Assembly (NCBI RefSeq): GCF_002119765.1
Contig: NZ_CP021112.1
Location: 800,501 to 864,500 of the forward strand
Source: Pseudorhodoplanes sinuspersici
Lineage (GTDB): Bacteria; Pseudomonadota; Alphaproteobacteria; Rhizobiales; Xanthobacteraceae
DNA: 64,000 nucleotides
Reading direction: 5' to 3'
Part shown: in pieces, positions 27,850 to 34,321 of the stretch
Position numbering within the stretch: position 1 is the stretch's first letter
Layout: each line of letters opens with the position of its first letter
Made by a program: the position numbers and the translations under genes
The notes under the pieces: model-generated
What the model saw: only the letters and a program-made list of their open reading frames with translations
Told to the model about the DNA's origin: nothing
Database searches by the model: none

Positions 27850-29663
27850 TAGTGAATGTCGAACTGCAGCTTCGCCAGCCGCGCATAAAGACCGCCGGAT
27901 GCCGCAAGCTGCTCATGCGTGCCCTGGTCGACGATCCTGCCCTGATCCAGCACGATGATGCGGTCGCATGACAGCACCGTCGCCAGACGATGCGCAATGA
28001 CCAATGTCGTGCGTCCCGTCATCGAATGTTCCAGTGCTTCCTGCACCAGCGTTTCGCTTTCGGCATCGAGAGACGATGTCGCCTCGTCCAGCAGCAAGAG
28101 CGGCGCGTCGCGAAGGATCGCGCGCGCGATGGCGATGCGCTGGCGCTGTCCGCCCGACAGCGTCACACCGCGCTCGCCGATCATGGTTGCAAGACCCTGC
28201 GGCAGGCGGCGGATGAATTCGGTGGCTGCCGCCATCTCCGCCGCGCGTTCGATCTGCGCGTCGTTCGCATCGGGCCTGCCGAAAGCGATGTTGTCGCGGA
28301 TCGAGGCCGCGAAGATCGCCGCCTCCTGCGGCACCAACGCGATATGACGGCGAAGGTCGAGCGGATCGGCATCGGCGATCGTCACGCCATCGAAGGTCAC
28401 GCGCCCGGCTTCCGGATCGTAGAAACGCAGGATCAGGTTGAACACCGTGCTCTTGCCGGAACCCGATGGTCCGACGATCGCAACCTTCTCGCCCGGCGCC
28501 ACGCGGAACGACACGCCCTCCAGCGCGGAGGTTTCCGGCCGTGTCGGATAATGGAAGCGCACATTGTCGAACACGATCTCGCCGCGCGCCGGCGTGGGCA
28601 AGACGACGGGTTTCGCCGGCACCTTGACCTCGGGCCTGATGCCGAGAATTTCAAACAGTCGTTCCGCCGCACCCGAAGCCTGCTGCACCTCGCCCCAGAC
28701 CTGGCTCAGTTCCCCCAGCGCGCCGGCGGCAAACACGGCATACAGCACGAACTGGCCGAGACGGCCCGGCGTCATGTCGCCGGCCAGCACGTCCTTGGCG
28801 CCGACCCACAGCACGATCACAACGCTTGCAAAGACCAGGAAGATGCCGATCGCGGTCAGGATCGCGCGCGACAATGTCGATTGCCGCGCCGCCTGAAAGG
28901 CCGTCTCCACCGCGCCGCCAAAACGCTTTGCGGCATCGCTTTCGCTGGTGAAAGCCTGCACCGTGCGGACAGCGCCGATCGTCTCCGCTGCATAAGCCGA
29001 AGCTTCGGCCAGCGAATCCTGCGCCTGACGCGAGCGCTTCCGCACCGCGCGCCCAAAAGCCACCAACGGCAGGACAATCACCGGAATGGCGGCGAGCACA
29101 AACATCGACAGCCTTGGGCTGGTGATCACCATCATCGCGCCGGCACCGAGAAACAGCACGAGATTGCGCAACGCCACCGAAACCGATGCGCCGACGGCAG
29201 CCTTGATCTGCGTCGTGTCGGCGGTGAGCCGCGACATCATCTCGCCGGTATGGCCGCGATCGAAAAAGGCCGGCGACAACGCCACGAGATGGCCGAACAC
29301 CTGCTCGCGCAGATCGGAGACGATGCGTTCGCCGAGCGTCGTGACGAGATAATAGCGCAGCGCGCTCGCCATCGAGAGCACGAACACGACGCAGATCATC
29401 ACCGCGAAATATTTGTCGATCAGCGATTTATCGCCGGTGAAGCCGAAATCGATCATCCGGCGGACGGCGAGAGGGACCGCCAGGGTGGCCAGCGCCGCCA
29501 CGATCAGGGCCACGAGGGCGAAAAATGCCCGCGCGCGGTAGCGCAGGACATAAGGGAAGAGCAGCCGCAGCGGCTTGAGCGAAGAGCCGCGCCCGCGCTC
29601 GGTGCCCGGCGATGCTGCCGCGCCCAGTTCCCCGCGCTTTTCGCTATCCACCACAAGGGCCAT
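27849..29663 (-). CDS. ABC exporter, fused membrane and ATPase domains (MsbA/LagD type)
   Basis: A 604-residue half-transporter that would dimerise to export a lipid, peptide or drug. The membrane domain has six helices (about 30-330), with the coupling segments YFAVMICVVFVLSMASALRY and FFDRGHTGEMMSRL. The ATPase domain has Walker A GPSGSGKST, Q-loop LVPQEAAIFAAS, signature LSGGQRQRIAIARAIL, Walker B LLLLDEATSSLD and the switch His in IAHRLAT. The start MALVVDSEKRG at 29661-29663 follows GGAG; upstream residues look non-coding. Substrate cannot be told. Nothing else on its transcript is evident. Confidence 0.94.
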   Translation of the reverse strand: MALVVDSEKRGELGAAASPGTERGRGSSLKPLRLLFPYVLRYRARAFFALVALIVAALATLAVPLAVRRMIDFGFTGDKSLIDKYFAVMICVVFVLSMASALRYYLVTTLGERIVSDLREQVFGHLVALSPAFFDRGHTGEMMSRLTADTTQIKAAVGASVSVALRNLVLFLGAGAMMVITSPRLSMFVLAAIPVIVLPLVAFGRAVRKRSRQAQDSLAEASAYAAETIGAVRTVQAFTSESDAAKRFGGAVETAFQAARQSTLSRAILTAIGIFLVFASVVIVLWVGAKDVLAGDMTPGRLGQFVLYAVFAAGALGELSQVWGEVQQASGAAERLFEILGIRPEVKVPAKPVVLPTPARGEIVFDNVRFHYPTRPETSALEGVSFRVAPGEKVAIVGPSGSGKSTVFNLILRFYDPEAGRVTFDGVTIADADPLDLRRHIALVPQEAAIFAASIRDNIAFGRPDANDAQIERAAEMAAATEFIRRLPQGLATMIGERGVTLSGGQRQRIAIARAILRDAPLLLLDEATSSLDAESETLVQEALEHSMTGRTTLVIAHRLATVLSCDRIIVLDQGRIVDQGTHEQLAASGGLYARLAKLQFDIH

Positions 29664-29827
29664 GATCGTCTCCGGCGTTCCAGCCCTGTGAATGCCGCGC
29701 GGAAGGGCCCCCGGCAAGCTGGAATCCGTCAAACTTGCCCCTTTAGGGCACTTGGGCTATAGACCCCGCGAATTTCATCAATCCGTCAATCCGGTCAGCG
29801 CGGTGCGAAACCGCCGGGGTTCCTGTC

Positions 29828-30061
29828 ATGAAGTCCGATATTCACCCGAACTACCACACCATCAAGGTCAAGATGACCGACGGCACCGAGTTCGTTACCC
29901 GCTCCACCTGGGGCAAGGATGGCGACACGATGCAGCTCGATATCGACCCGAAGTCGCATCCGGCCTGGACCGGCGGCTCCCAGCAGCTTCTCGACCGCGG
30001 CGGCCGCCTGTCGCGCTTCCAGAAGAAGTTTGCGGGCTTCATCAAGGAAGACGGCAAGTAA
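29828..30061 (+). CDS. rpmE: 50S ribosomal protein L31
   Basis: A 77-residue L31 beginning [20 protein letters not shown] and carrying [20 protein letters not shown] and HPAWTGGSQ. The Cys residues of zinc-binding L31 are absent, so this is the zinc-free form usual in alphaproteobacteria. It starts just after the divergent ABC exporter's promoter region (165 bases) and ends at a strong bidirectional terminator. Confidence 0.97.
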   Translation: MKSDIHPNYHTIKVKMTDGTEFVTRSTWGKDGDTMQLDIDPKSHPAWTGGSQQLLDRGGRLSRFQKKFAGFIKEDGK

Positions 30062-30106
30062 TCGCCAGTCGGCTATCGCCGGTCCGACCGGCAACGAAGG
30101 ATCGCC

Positions 30107-30153
30107 AATAAAAATCACCGGACCGCGGATGACGCGGCCCGGTGATTTTTATT
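30107..30153. terminator. strong bidirectional terminator between rpmE and rcdA
   Basis: A perfect 15-base-pair outer stem AATAAAAATCACCGG / CCGGTGATTTTTATT, with an inner CCGCG/CGCGG stem. It gives a T-run on both strands, after rpmE (plus) and after rcdA (minus). Confidence 0.9.
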
Positions 30154-30175
30154 GCGCCATAGCACATGGATCGCC

Positions 30176-30691
30176 TCAGCGGCCCTCGAAGGCCGCCTTG
30201 AGCAGGCCGAGCTGATGCTCGACCGGGTTATTGGTGTTCTGCGGCGCGTCCGCCGGTGCGTGGATCGTCGCATCCAGCCGCCGCACCTGGTCGGCCAGGA
30301 CGAGCGAGCGGCGGATCAGATCCGCCAGCGTGTCCGGCAGCAAGGCCAATGTTTCTTCGTCGGCCGAAAATGTCGGCGACAACTTTACCTTCGTTTTTTC
30401 CTGATTGACCTGCGAGAGCGACATCTCGCCCTCTTTCACCGCACGATGCAGCAACAGCCACGAAGCGAGCTGCATCAGCCGCGTGGTCAGGCGCATGCTT
30501 TCGGTCGCATAGGTCAGCGCCCCGCTGCGCGGCAAGGCCTTGGATTCCCTGCGGCCTGGCCCATCGAGATAAGCGGCCGTTTCCTCGACCAGCGCCATGC
30601 CGTCGCGGAACAATTGCGAAAAGGCCTGGGAGCCCGCAAGCTTCTCGCGAAATGAAATCGCGCCGCTGTTCTGAGCGGTAAATTCCGACAT
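30176..30691 (-). CDS. rcdA: RcdA family (DUF1465) cell-cycle adaptor
   Basis: A 171-residue DUF1465 protein, the family of Caulobacter RcdA, which works with CpdR and PopA to deliver CtrA and other regulators to the ClpXP protease at the G1-S transition. Family segments are visible: FSQLFRDGMALVEETAAYLD, TYATESMRLTTRLMQLASWL, and the C-terminal linker NNPVEHQLGLLKAAF. Start ATG 30689-30691 (a GTG precedes it). It ends at the shared terminator with rpmE. A perfect CtrA-type box lies 257 bases upstream, associated with a candidate small RNA rather than with rcdA itself. Confidence 0.88.
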   Translation of the reverse strand: MSEFTAQNSGAISFREKLAGSQAFSQLFRDGMALVEETAAYLDGPGRRESKALPRSGALTYATESMRLTTRLMQLASWLLLHRAVKEGEMSLSQVNQEKTKVKLSPTFSADEETLALLPDTLADLIRRSLVLADQVRRLDATIHAPADAPQNTNNPVEHQLGLLKAAFEGR

Positions 30692-30828
30692 CACGTTTTA
30701 CGCCTCACCCGTTAGTAGCCAGAGCATAGTCGCCGCAGGGCGAGCGGGTAAAGCAAATGAGCAGCTAATTTGAATACATAGTTGCCAGACCTCCCGTGCA
30801 GAGCACGCGATGTGTTCCGATCTGGGAC

Positions 30829-30856
30829 AAAAAAGAGCCGCCGTTTCCGGCGGCTC
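30829..30856 (-). terminator. intrinsic terminator reading leftward
   Basis: GAGCCGCC / GGCGGCTC (8 base pairs, 6-base loop, 30835-30856) followed on the minus strand by TTTTTT. No protein gene ends near it on that strand: DUF1192 stops almost 400 bases earlier. It therefore most simply ends a small RNA. Confidence 0.85.
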
Positions 30857-30935
30857 GAAGTGGATAACAGGGAGGCGTCAAACAGAGTGGACAGGAGCCA
30901 CTCGATGTCCACAGAAGATGGACAATCAGAGTCAT
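30829..30935 (-). ncRNA. candidate small RNA with CtrA-type promoter box and anti-Shine-Dalgarno loops
   Basis: On the minus strand, reading leftward: a hairpin UGUCCA/UGGACA (30906-30924), a second hairpin GAGUGG/CCACUC whose loop is CUCCUGU (30885-30903), a single-stranded CGCCUCCCUG, then an intrinsic terminator ending in six U (30829-30856). CUCCU and CCUCCC are complements of Shine-Dalgarno sequences, as exposed in several alphaproteobacterial regulatory RNAs. A perfect TTAA-N7-TTAA box lies immediately upstream. The reading frame that crosses this stretch (30712-31167, minus) has no protein character. The 5' end is a guess. The 552-base gap between rcdA and DUF1192 holds this unit, the box and three repeats. 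Confidence 0.55.
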
Positions 30936-30947
30936 AGTTGGGAAAGC

Positions 30948-30962
30948 TTAAGTTTGAGTTAA
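30948..30962 (-). promoter_or_regulatory. perfect CtrA-type box TTAA-N7-TTAA
   Basis: Both half-sites are exact with a 7-base spacer. CtrA, the master cell-cycle regulator of alphaproteobacteria, recognises TTAA-N7-TTAA. The site sits about 20-30 bases before the first hairpin of the candidate small RNA, where an activator or -35 overlap would be expected. I saw no other full site in the gene-free parts of the window. Confidence 0.65.
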
Positions 30963-30991
30963 ATGAAAAATGCTTCGTAAAACATTGCAAC

Positions 30992-31078
30992 GCAACGTTG
31001 GTGTCCTGTCTCCAACGCTTCGTATCCCTTGCTGCGACGTCCGGGAAGCGTTGGAGACAAAAGGACACCAACAACGTT
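30992..31078. repeat. long inverted repeat, copy 1
   Basis: Arms of about 28 bases, GTTGGTGTCCT.GTCTCCAACGCTTC on the left and its complement on the right (31046-31078), separated by 25 bases. The arms match except for a 3-base AAA insertion in the right arm and a short shift at the outer end. As RNA from either strand it would form a very stable hairpin. Confidence 0.8.
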
Positions 31079-31087
31079 TTGATTCTG

Positions 31088-31160
31088 GTGCGGTTTTGTT
31101 TCTGACGTTCCGATAAAGAGATTGCCGCGAGGGTTGATCGGAACGTCAGAAACACCGCAC
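31088..31160. repeat. long inverted repeat, copy 2
   Basis: Left arm GTGCGGTTTTGTTTCTGACG..TTCCGAT (31088-31114) and right arm 31136-31160 are complementary with a single 3-base TTT insertion, here in the left arm. Same size, spacing and indel type as copy 1, and the same TTTTGTYT core, so the two look like members of one family. Confidence 0.8.
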
Positions 31161-31180
31161 GGAGCAATGTGCGGCCACTA

Positions 31181-31240
31181 GCCTTTTGTTTTTGACGCGC
31201 TTTCTTAACGCGAACCGGCCCACTTCGCTCGAAGACGCGC
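31181..31240. repeat. Rhizobiales-type intergenic repeat after DUF1192
   Basis: CTTTTGTTTTTGACGCGC, TTTCTTAACGCGAACCGG, CCACTTCGCTCGAAGACGCG in sequence, a familiar intergenic element of Bradyrhizobium-like genomes. It shares TTTTGTTT-TGACG with the inverted repeats just to its left, and stops at the DUF1192 stop codon. Confidence 0.65.
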
Positions 31241-31243
31241 TAT

Positions 31244-31438
31244 TCACTTCTTGAAAAACTGATCCGCACTGGCGCGCGACGATTGTTTTTTCGCGATATC
31301 AGCTTCCAGGCGCGCGATTTCCTCGCGCAGCAGCGCAATGCGCTCATTCAGCTCGGTGACTGAAATCAGCGACAAATCCTGACCGATCTCATGCTGGATT
31401 TTTCTTTTCGGTCGATCGTCATCGTCGAAAACAGCCAT
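31244..31438 (-). CDS. DUF1192 family small protein
   Basis: A 64-residue protein, MAVFDDDDRPKRKIQHEIGQ at its N-terminus, then LSLISVTELNERIALLREEI and a short coiled coil ending in QSSRASADQFFKK. This is the DUF1192 signature, widespread in alphaproteobacteria and of unknown role. No membrane segment. It faces away from the quinone oxidoreductase gene; the 120 bases between must hold both promoters. Confidence 0.9.
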   Translation of the reverse strand: MAVFDDDDRPKRKIQHEIGQDLSLISVTELNERIALLREEIARLEADIAKKQSSRASADQFFKK

Positions 31439-31559
31439 CGTCGTCGTCTCGCTGAATGTCGTAGTTGCCGCGCAAAACTAGCGTCGGTCCTGATGGTTGT
31501 CACATGATGATACGGCGACTATGAAACCCGGGACATCAATTTTTTCTCAGGAATTAACC

Positions 31560-32558
31560 ATGACCTCAATTCCCTCGCGCATGACCGTCATCGGTATCAA
31601 GGAGCCGGGCGGACCGGAGATGCTGATCCCGGAACAGCGTCCGGTTCCGACACCCGGCGCGGGGGAAATCCTCGTGAAAGTTGCCGCGGCCGGCGTGAAC
31701 CGTCCCGACGTGCGCCAGCGTCAGGGCAGCTATCCGCCGCCGATGGGCGCGGGTGACATTCCCGGCCTTGAGATCGCCGGTGAAGTCGTCGCGCTCGGCG
31801 ATGGCGTCACCCGCTGGAAAGTAGGCGACAAGGTTTGCGCACTCGTCGTTGCCGGCGGCTATGCGGAATACTGCCTCGCCTATGAAAACCACGCGCTGAA
31901 AGTGCCGCCATCGCTGACGATGGTGGAAGCCGCAGCGATGCCGGAAACATTCTTTACCGTGTGGCAGCATCTGATGATGCGCGCGCAGATGCAGAGCGGG
32001 GACTGGGTGCTGGTGCATGGCGGCACATCCGGCATCGGCACCACTGCGATCATGCTGGCGAAAGCGTTCGGCGGAAAAGTCATCACCACCGCAGGTTCGG
32101 ATGACAAATGCGAAGCGGCGAAGAAGCTCGGCGCCGATGTTGCGGTGAACTACAAGACGCAGGACTTTGTTGAAGAGACGAAGAAAGCGACCGGCGGCAA
32201 GGGCGCCAATGTCATCCTCGATATCGTCGGCGGCGATTATATCGACCGCAACTACGATGCCGCGGCCGATGGCGGCCGCATCGCGCAGGTGTCGTTCGCC
32301 GCAAATCCGAAGGCGACGGCGAATTTCGCCCGCCTCATGGCGAAGCGGCTCACGCATAGCGGCTCGACCTTGCGTCCGCGCACCGTGGCCGAGAAAGCCG
32401 AGATCGCCAAGGGCATCGCCGAAAAAGTCTGGCCGCTGGTGGAGGCCGGCAAGATCAAGCCGGTGATCGATTCCACCTTCCCGCTGGCGAAGGCATCGGA
32501 CGCGCATGCCCGCATGGAAAGCAGCGCGCATATCGGCAAGATCGTGCTGACGGTCTGA
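31560..32558 (+). CDS. NAD(P)H-quinone oxidoreductase, zinc-free MDR family (PIG3-like)
   Basis: A 332-residue medium-chain reductase without the zinc ligands of alcohol dehydrogenases. Seen: AAAGVNRPDVRQRQGSYPPP (the PIG3/quinone oxidoreductase start), PGLEIAGEVVALGDGV, and the nucleotide site LVHGGTSGIGTTAIMLAKAF. Such enzymes reduce quinones with NADPH. The PIG3 hallmark QRQGxYPPP is clear. The ATG at 31560 has AGGAA 7 bases upstream; the longer frame to 31497 has no homology. It stands alone ahead of the ArsR operon. Confidence 0.92.
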   Translation: MTSIPSRMTVIGIKEPGGPEMLIPEQRPVPTPGAGEILVKVAAAGVNRPDVRQRQGSYPPPMGAGDIPGLEIAGEVVALGDGVTRWKVGDKVCALVVAGGYAEYCLAYENHALKVPPSLTMVEAAAMPETFFTVWQHLMMRAQMQSGDWVLVHGGTSGIGTTAIMLAKAFGGKVITTAGSDDKCEAAKKLGADVAVNYKTQDFVEETKKATGGKGANVILDIVGGDYIDRNYDAAADGGRIAQVSFAANPKATANFARLMAKRLTHSGSTLRPRTVAEKAEIAKGIAEKVWPLVEAGKIKPVIDSTFPLAKASDAHARMESSAHIGKIVLTV

Positions 32559-32681
32559 ACCGCATTTCGAGCGCAGCGACATGTGCAATCGCATGATGCT
32601 GCGCTCGCAACCTTTCGGCCATCAGCCCCCGAAGCCGTCCAGCTCGACACCGTAGAAAAATCCTCAACTGCCTTGCCCACA

Positions 32682-32709
32682 CGCATTGACAAAAAAAATT
32701 GTCAATGCG
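32682..32709 (+). promoter_or_regulatory. perfect operator palindrome ahead of the ArsR-type gene
   Basis: Two 11-base arms, CGCATTGACAA and TTGTCAATGCG, separated by six A. The centre lies about 25 bases before the ArsR-type ATG at 32721, so a bound dimer would block the promoter or ribosome access. This is the best candidate binding site of the regulator encoded right after it. Confidence 0.8.
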
Positions 32710-32720
32710 AAGTTTGGACC

Positions 32721-33311
32721 ATGTTGGATGTCGACGTTCTCGATCGGCCGGAGACCGCTGCGCTCGCGCTCGATCCGGTCAAAGCCAAAATCCTCGCCGC
32801 ACTGGTGACGCCGGGCTCCGCCGCCTCGGTCGCGGGCCAGGTCGGCCTCACCCGGCAAAAGGCGAATTATCATCTGCGGGCGCTGGAAGAGGCTGGTCTC
32901 GTGACACCCGCAGAGGAGCGGCACTGGGGCGGCCTCACCGAGCGGCTCATGGTGGCGACCGCAAGCTCCTATGTCGTGTCGCCTGCCGCTCTCGGCGCGA
33001 TCGGCGCCGACCCCGCGCGCACGCGCGATCATGTCTCGGCGAGCTATCTCATTGCGCTCGCTGCGCGCGCGATGCAGGAGGTTGGCGATCTCTGGCGCCG
33101 GGCACGCCGGCAAGACAAGCGCCTCGCCACACTGTCGATCGATACTGTGATCCGCTTTCGATCGGCCACGGAGCGCGCCGCATTCACCGAGGATCTCGCG
33201 CGGGCCGTTGCCGGTCTTGCTGCGCATTACCACGACGAAGCTGCGCCGAACGGACGCGCGCACCGGCTGCTCGTCGCCGCCTATCCAGCACCGGACACCG
33301 TGAAAGCATGA
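32721..33311 (+). CDS. ArsR-type winged-helix regulator coupled to SRPBCC protein
   Basis: A 196-residue DNA-binding protein. The winged helix covers about residues 15-90: DPVKAKILAALVTPGSAASV, then the recognition region GQVGLTRQKANYHLRALEEA and the wing GLVTPAEERHWGGLTERLMV. It has no Cys-rich metal site, so it is not an arsenic or zinc sensor. The remaining 100 residues are an effector-binding or dimer part of unknown ligand. ArsR-type genes next to AHSA1/SRPBCC genes are a common pair. The ATG at 32721 sits 11 bases past a perfect palindrome, pointing to autoregulation. Confidence 0.88.
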   Translation: MLDVDVLDRPETAALALDPVKAKILAALVTPGSAASVAGQVGLTRQKANYHLRALEEAGLVTPAEERHWGGLTERLMVATASSYVVSPAALGAIGADPARTRDHVSASYLIALAARAMQEVGDLWRRARRQDKRLATLSIDTVIRFRSATERAAFTEDLARAVAGLAAHYHDEAAPNGRAHRLLVAAYPAPDTVKA

Positions 33312-33324
33312 AAGGAGCCATCCG

Positions 33325-34134
33325 ATGCCCGTGAAGAAGGACGCAAGCGGCAAGCGCTGGGTTGAAATGGAAGTGCTCGTACCCGGCTCGCCAGACGAGG
33401 TCTGGCGCGCTTTGGCGACGGGCCCCGGCTATGCCGCCTGGTTCACCAAAGCCAGCATCGAAGAGCGCGTCGGCGGCAACCTCGAATTCCATTTCGGTCC
33501 GGACGCCAAATCGACCGGGCAAGTCACGTTCTGGGAGCCGCCGTATGTCTTCGGCTATGTCGAGCGCGACTGGGCCGAAGGCGCGCCGCCGGTCGCGACC
33601 GAAGTCACCATCACCGCCCGTTCAGGCGGCCAATGCGTGGTCAGAATGGTGCATTCGCTGTTCGCATCGACCGACGATTGGGACGATCAGCTTGAAGGCT
33701 TCGAAGGCGGCTGGCCGGGCTTCTTCGAGGTGCTGCGGATCTATCTCGCACATTTTGCGGGAATGGAAGCGGCGCAGGCTGGCGCGATGGTCATGAGCGT
33801 ACAAGAAGAACCACTGGCGATCTGGACACGTTTGACCGAAAGGCTTGGGCTTGCCGGAACCAATGTGGGCGAGCGACGCACGACGGCGTCGGCTCCCGAA
33901 GCGTTGACAGGCACCGTCGAAAGCATCGTTCAAAATACGAAATCGCGTTACATCATGATGCGTCTGGAGGCGCCCGTGCCTGGCGTCGCATTGTGGGGAA
34001 CACACGCCGTGAAAGACGGCGTTCACGTCAGCGCCAGCTTCTTTTTCTACGGCGCCGATGCCGCAAAGCAGGCTGCGGCCAGCGAGCCGCTGTGGCGGAA
34101 CTGGTTCGCGGAGCAATTCCCGACGCGCGCGTAA
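33325..34134 (+). CDS. SRPBCC (AHSA1-like) ligand-binding protein
   Basis: A 269-residue cytoplasmic protein. The first 150 residues are an SRPBCC/AHSA1 fold: VLVPGSPDEVWRALATGPGY, WFTKASIEERVGGNLEFHFG, FWEPPYVFGYVERDW and EGFEGGWPGFFEVLRIYLAH. Such folds form a deep pocket for hydrophobic ligands. A second part (about 165-269) has strands resembling another truncated pocket (YIMMRLEAPVPGVALWGTHA). It follows the ArsR-type gene by 13 bases with AAAGGAG ahead of the ATG, so the two are one operon. The ligand is unknown; it may modulate the regulator's signal. Confidence 0.88.
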   Translation: MPVKKDASGKRWVEMEVLVPGSPDEVWRALATGPGYAAWFTKASIEERVGGNLEFHFGPDAKSTGQVTFWEPPYVFGYVERDWAEGAPPVATEVTITARSGGQCVVRMVHSLFASTDDWDDQLEGFEGGWPGFFEVLRIYLAHFAGMEAAQAGAMVMSVQEEPLAIWTRLTERLGLAGTNVGERRTTASAPEALTGTVESIVQNTKSRYIMMRLEAPVPGVALWGTHAVKDGVHVSASFFFYGADAAKQAAASEPLWRNWFAEQFPTRA

Positions 34135-34321
34135 CAGGCCGCGGCTTTTTTAAGGCGCGCTCCCTGTGCGATCACGAGGCATGGAGCTGGGAACGCACAG
34201 CTTGCCGATCCCTCTCCCCTTACCCGGCCGAACCGCCTATAAGTTTAAGCAGCTTTGCCGGCCCCGCGCCCCGAAATCGGCGTAAACGTCGGACTTTCCT
34301 AGAGGTTAAGGACGGGGAATT

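Noticed and set aside
27990-29762. A 590-residue open frame antisense to the ABC exporter
   Set aside because: Rich in Arg, His, Asp and Gln, as shadow frames are; the minus strand has all ABC motifs.
30712-31167. A 151-residue open frame on the minus strand between rcdA and DUF1192
   Set aside because: Its composition is unlike a protein, no ribosome site is seen, and it runs through two inverted repeats, a CtrA-type box and an intrinsic terminator. A structured RNA explains the stretch better.
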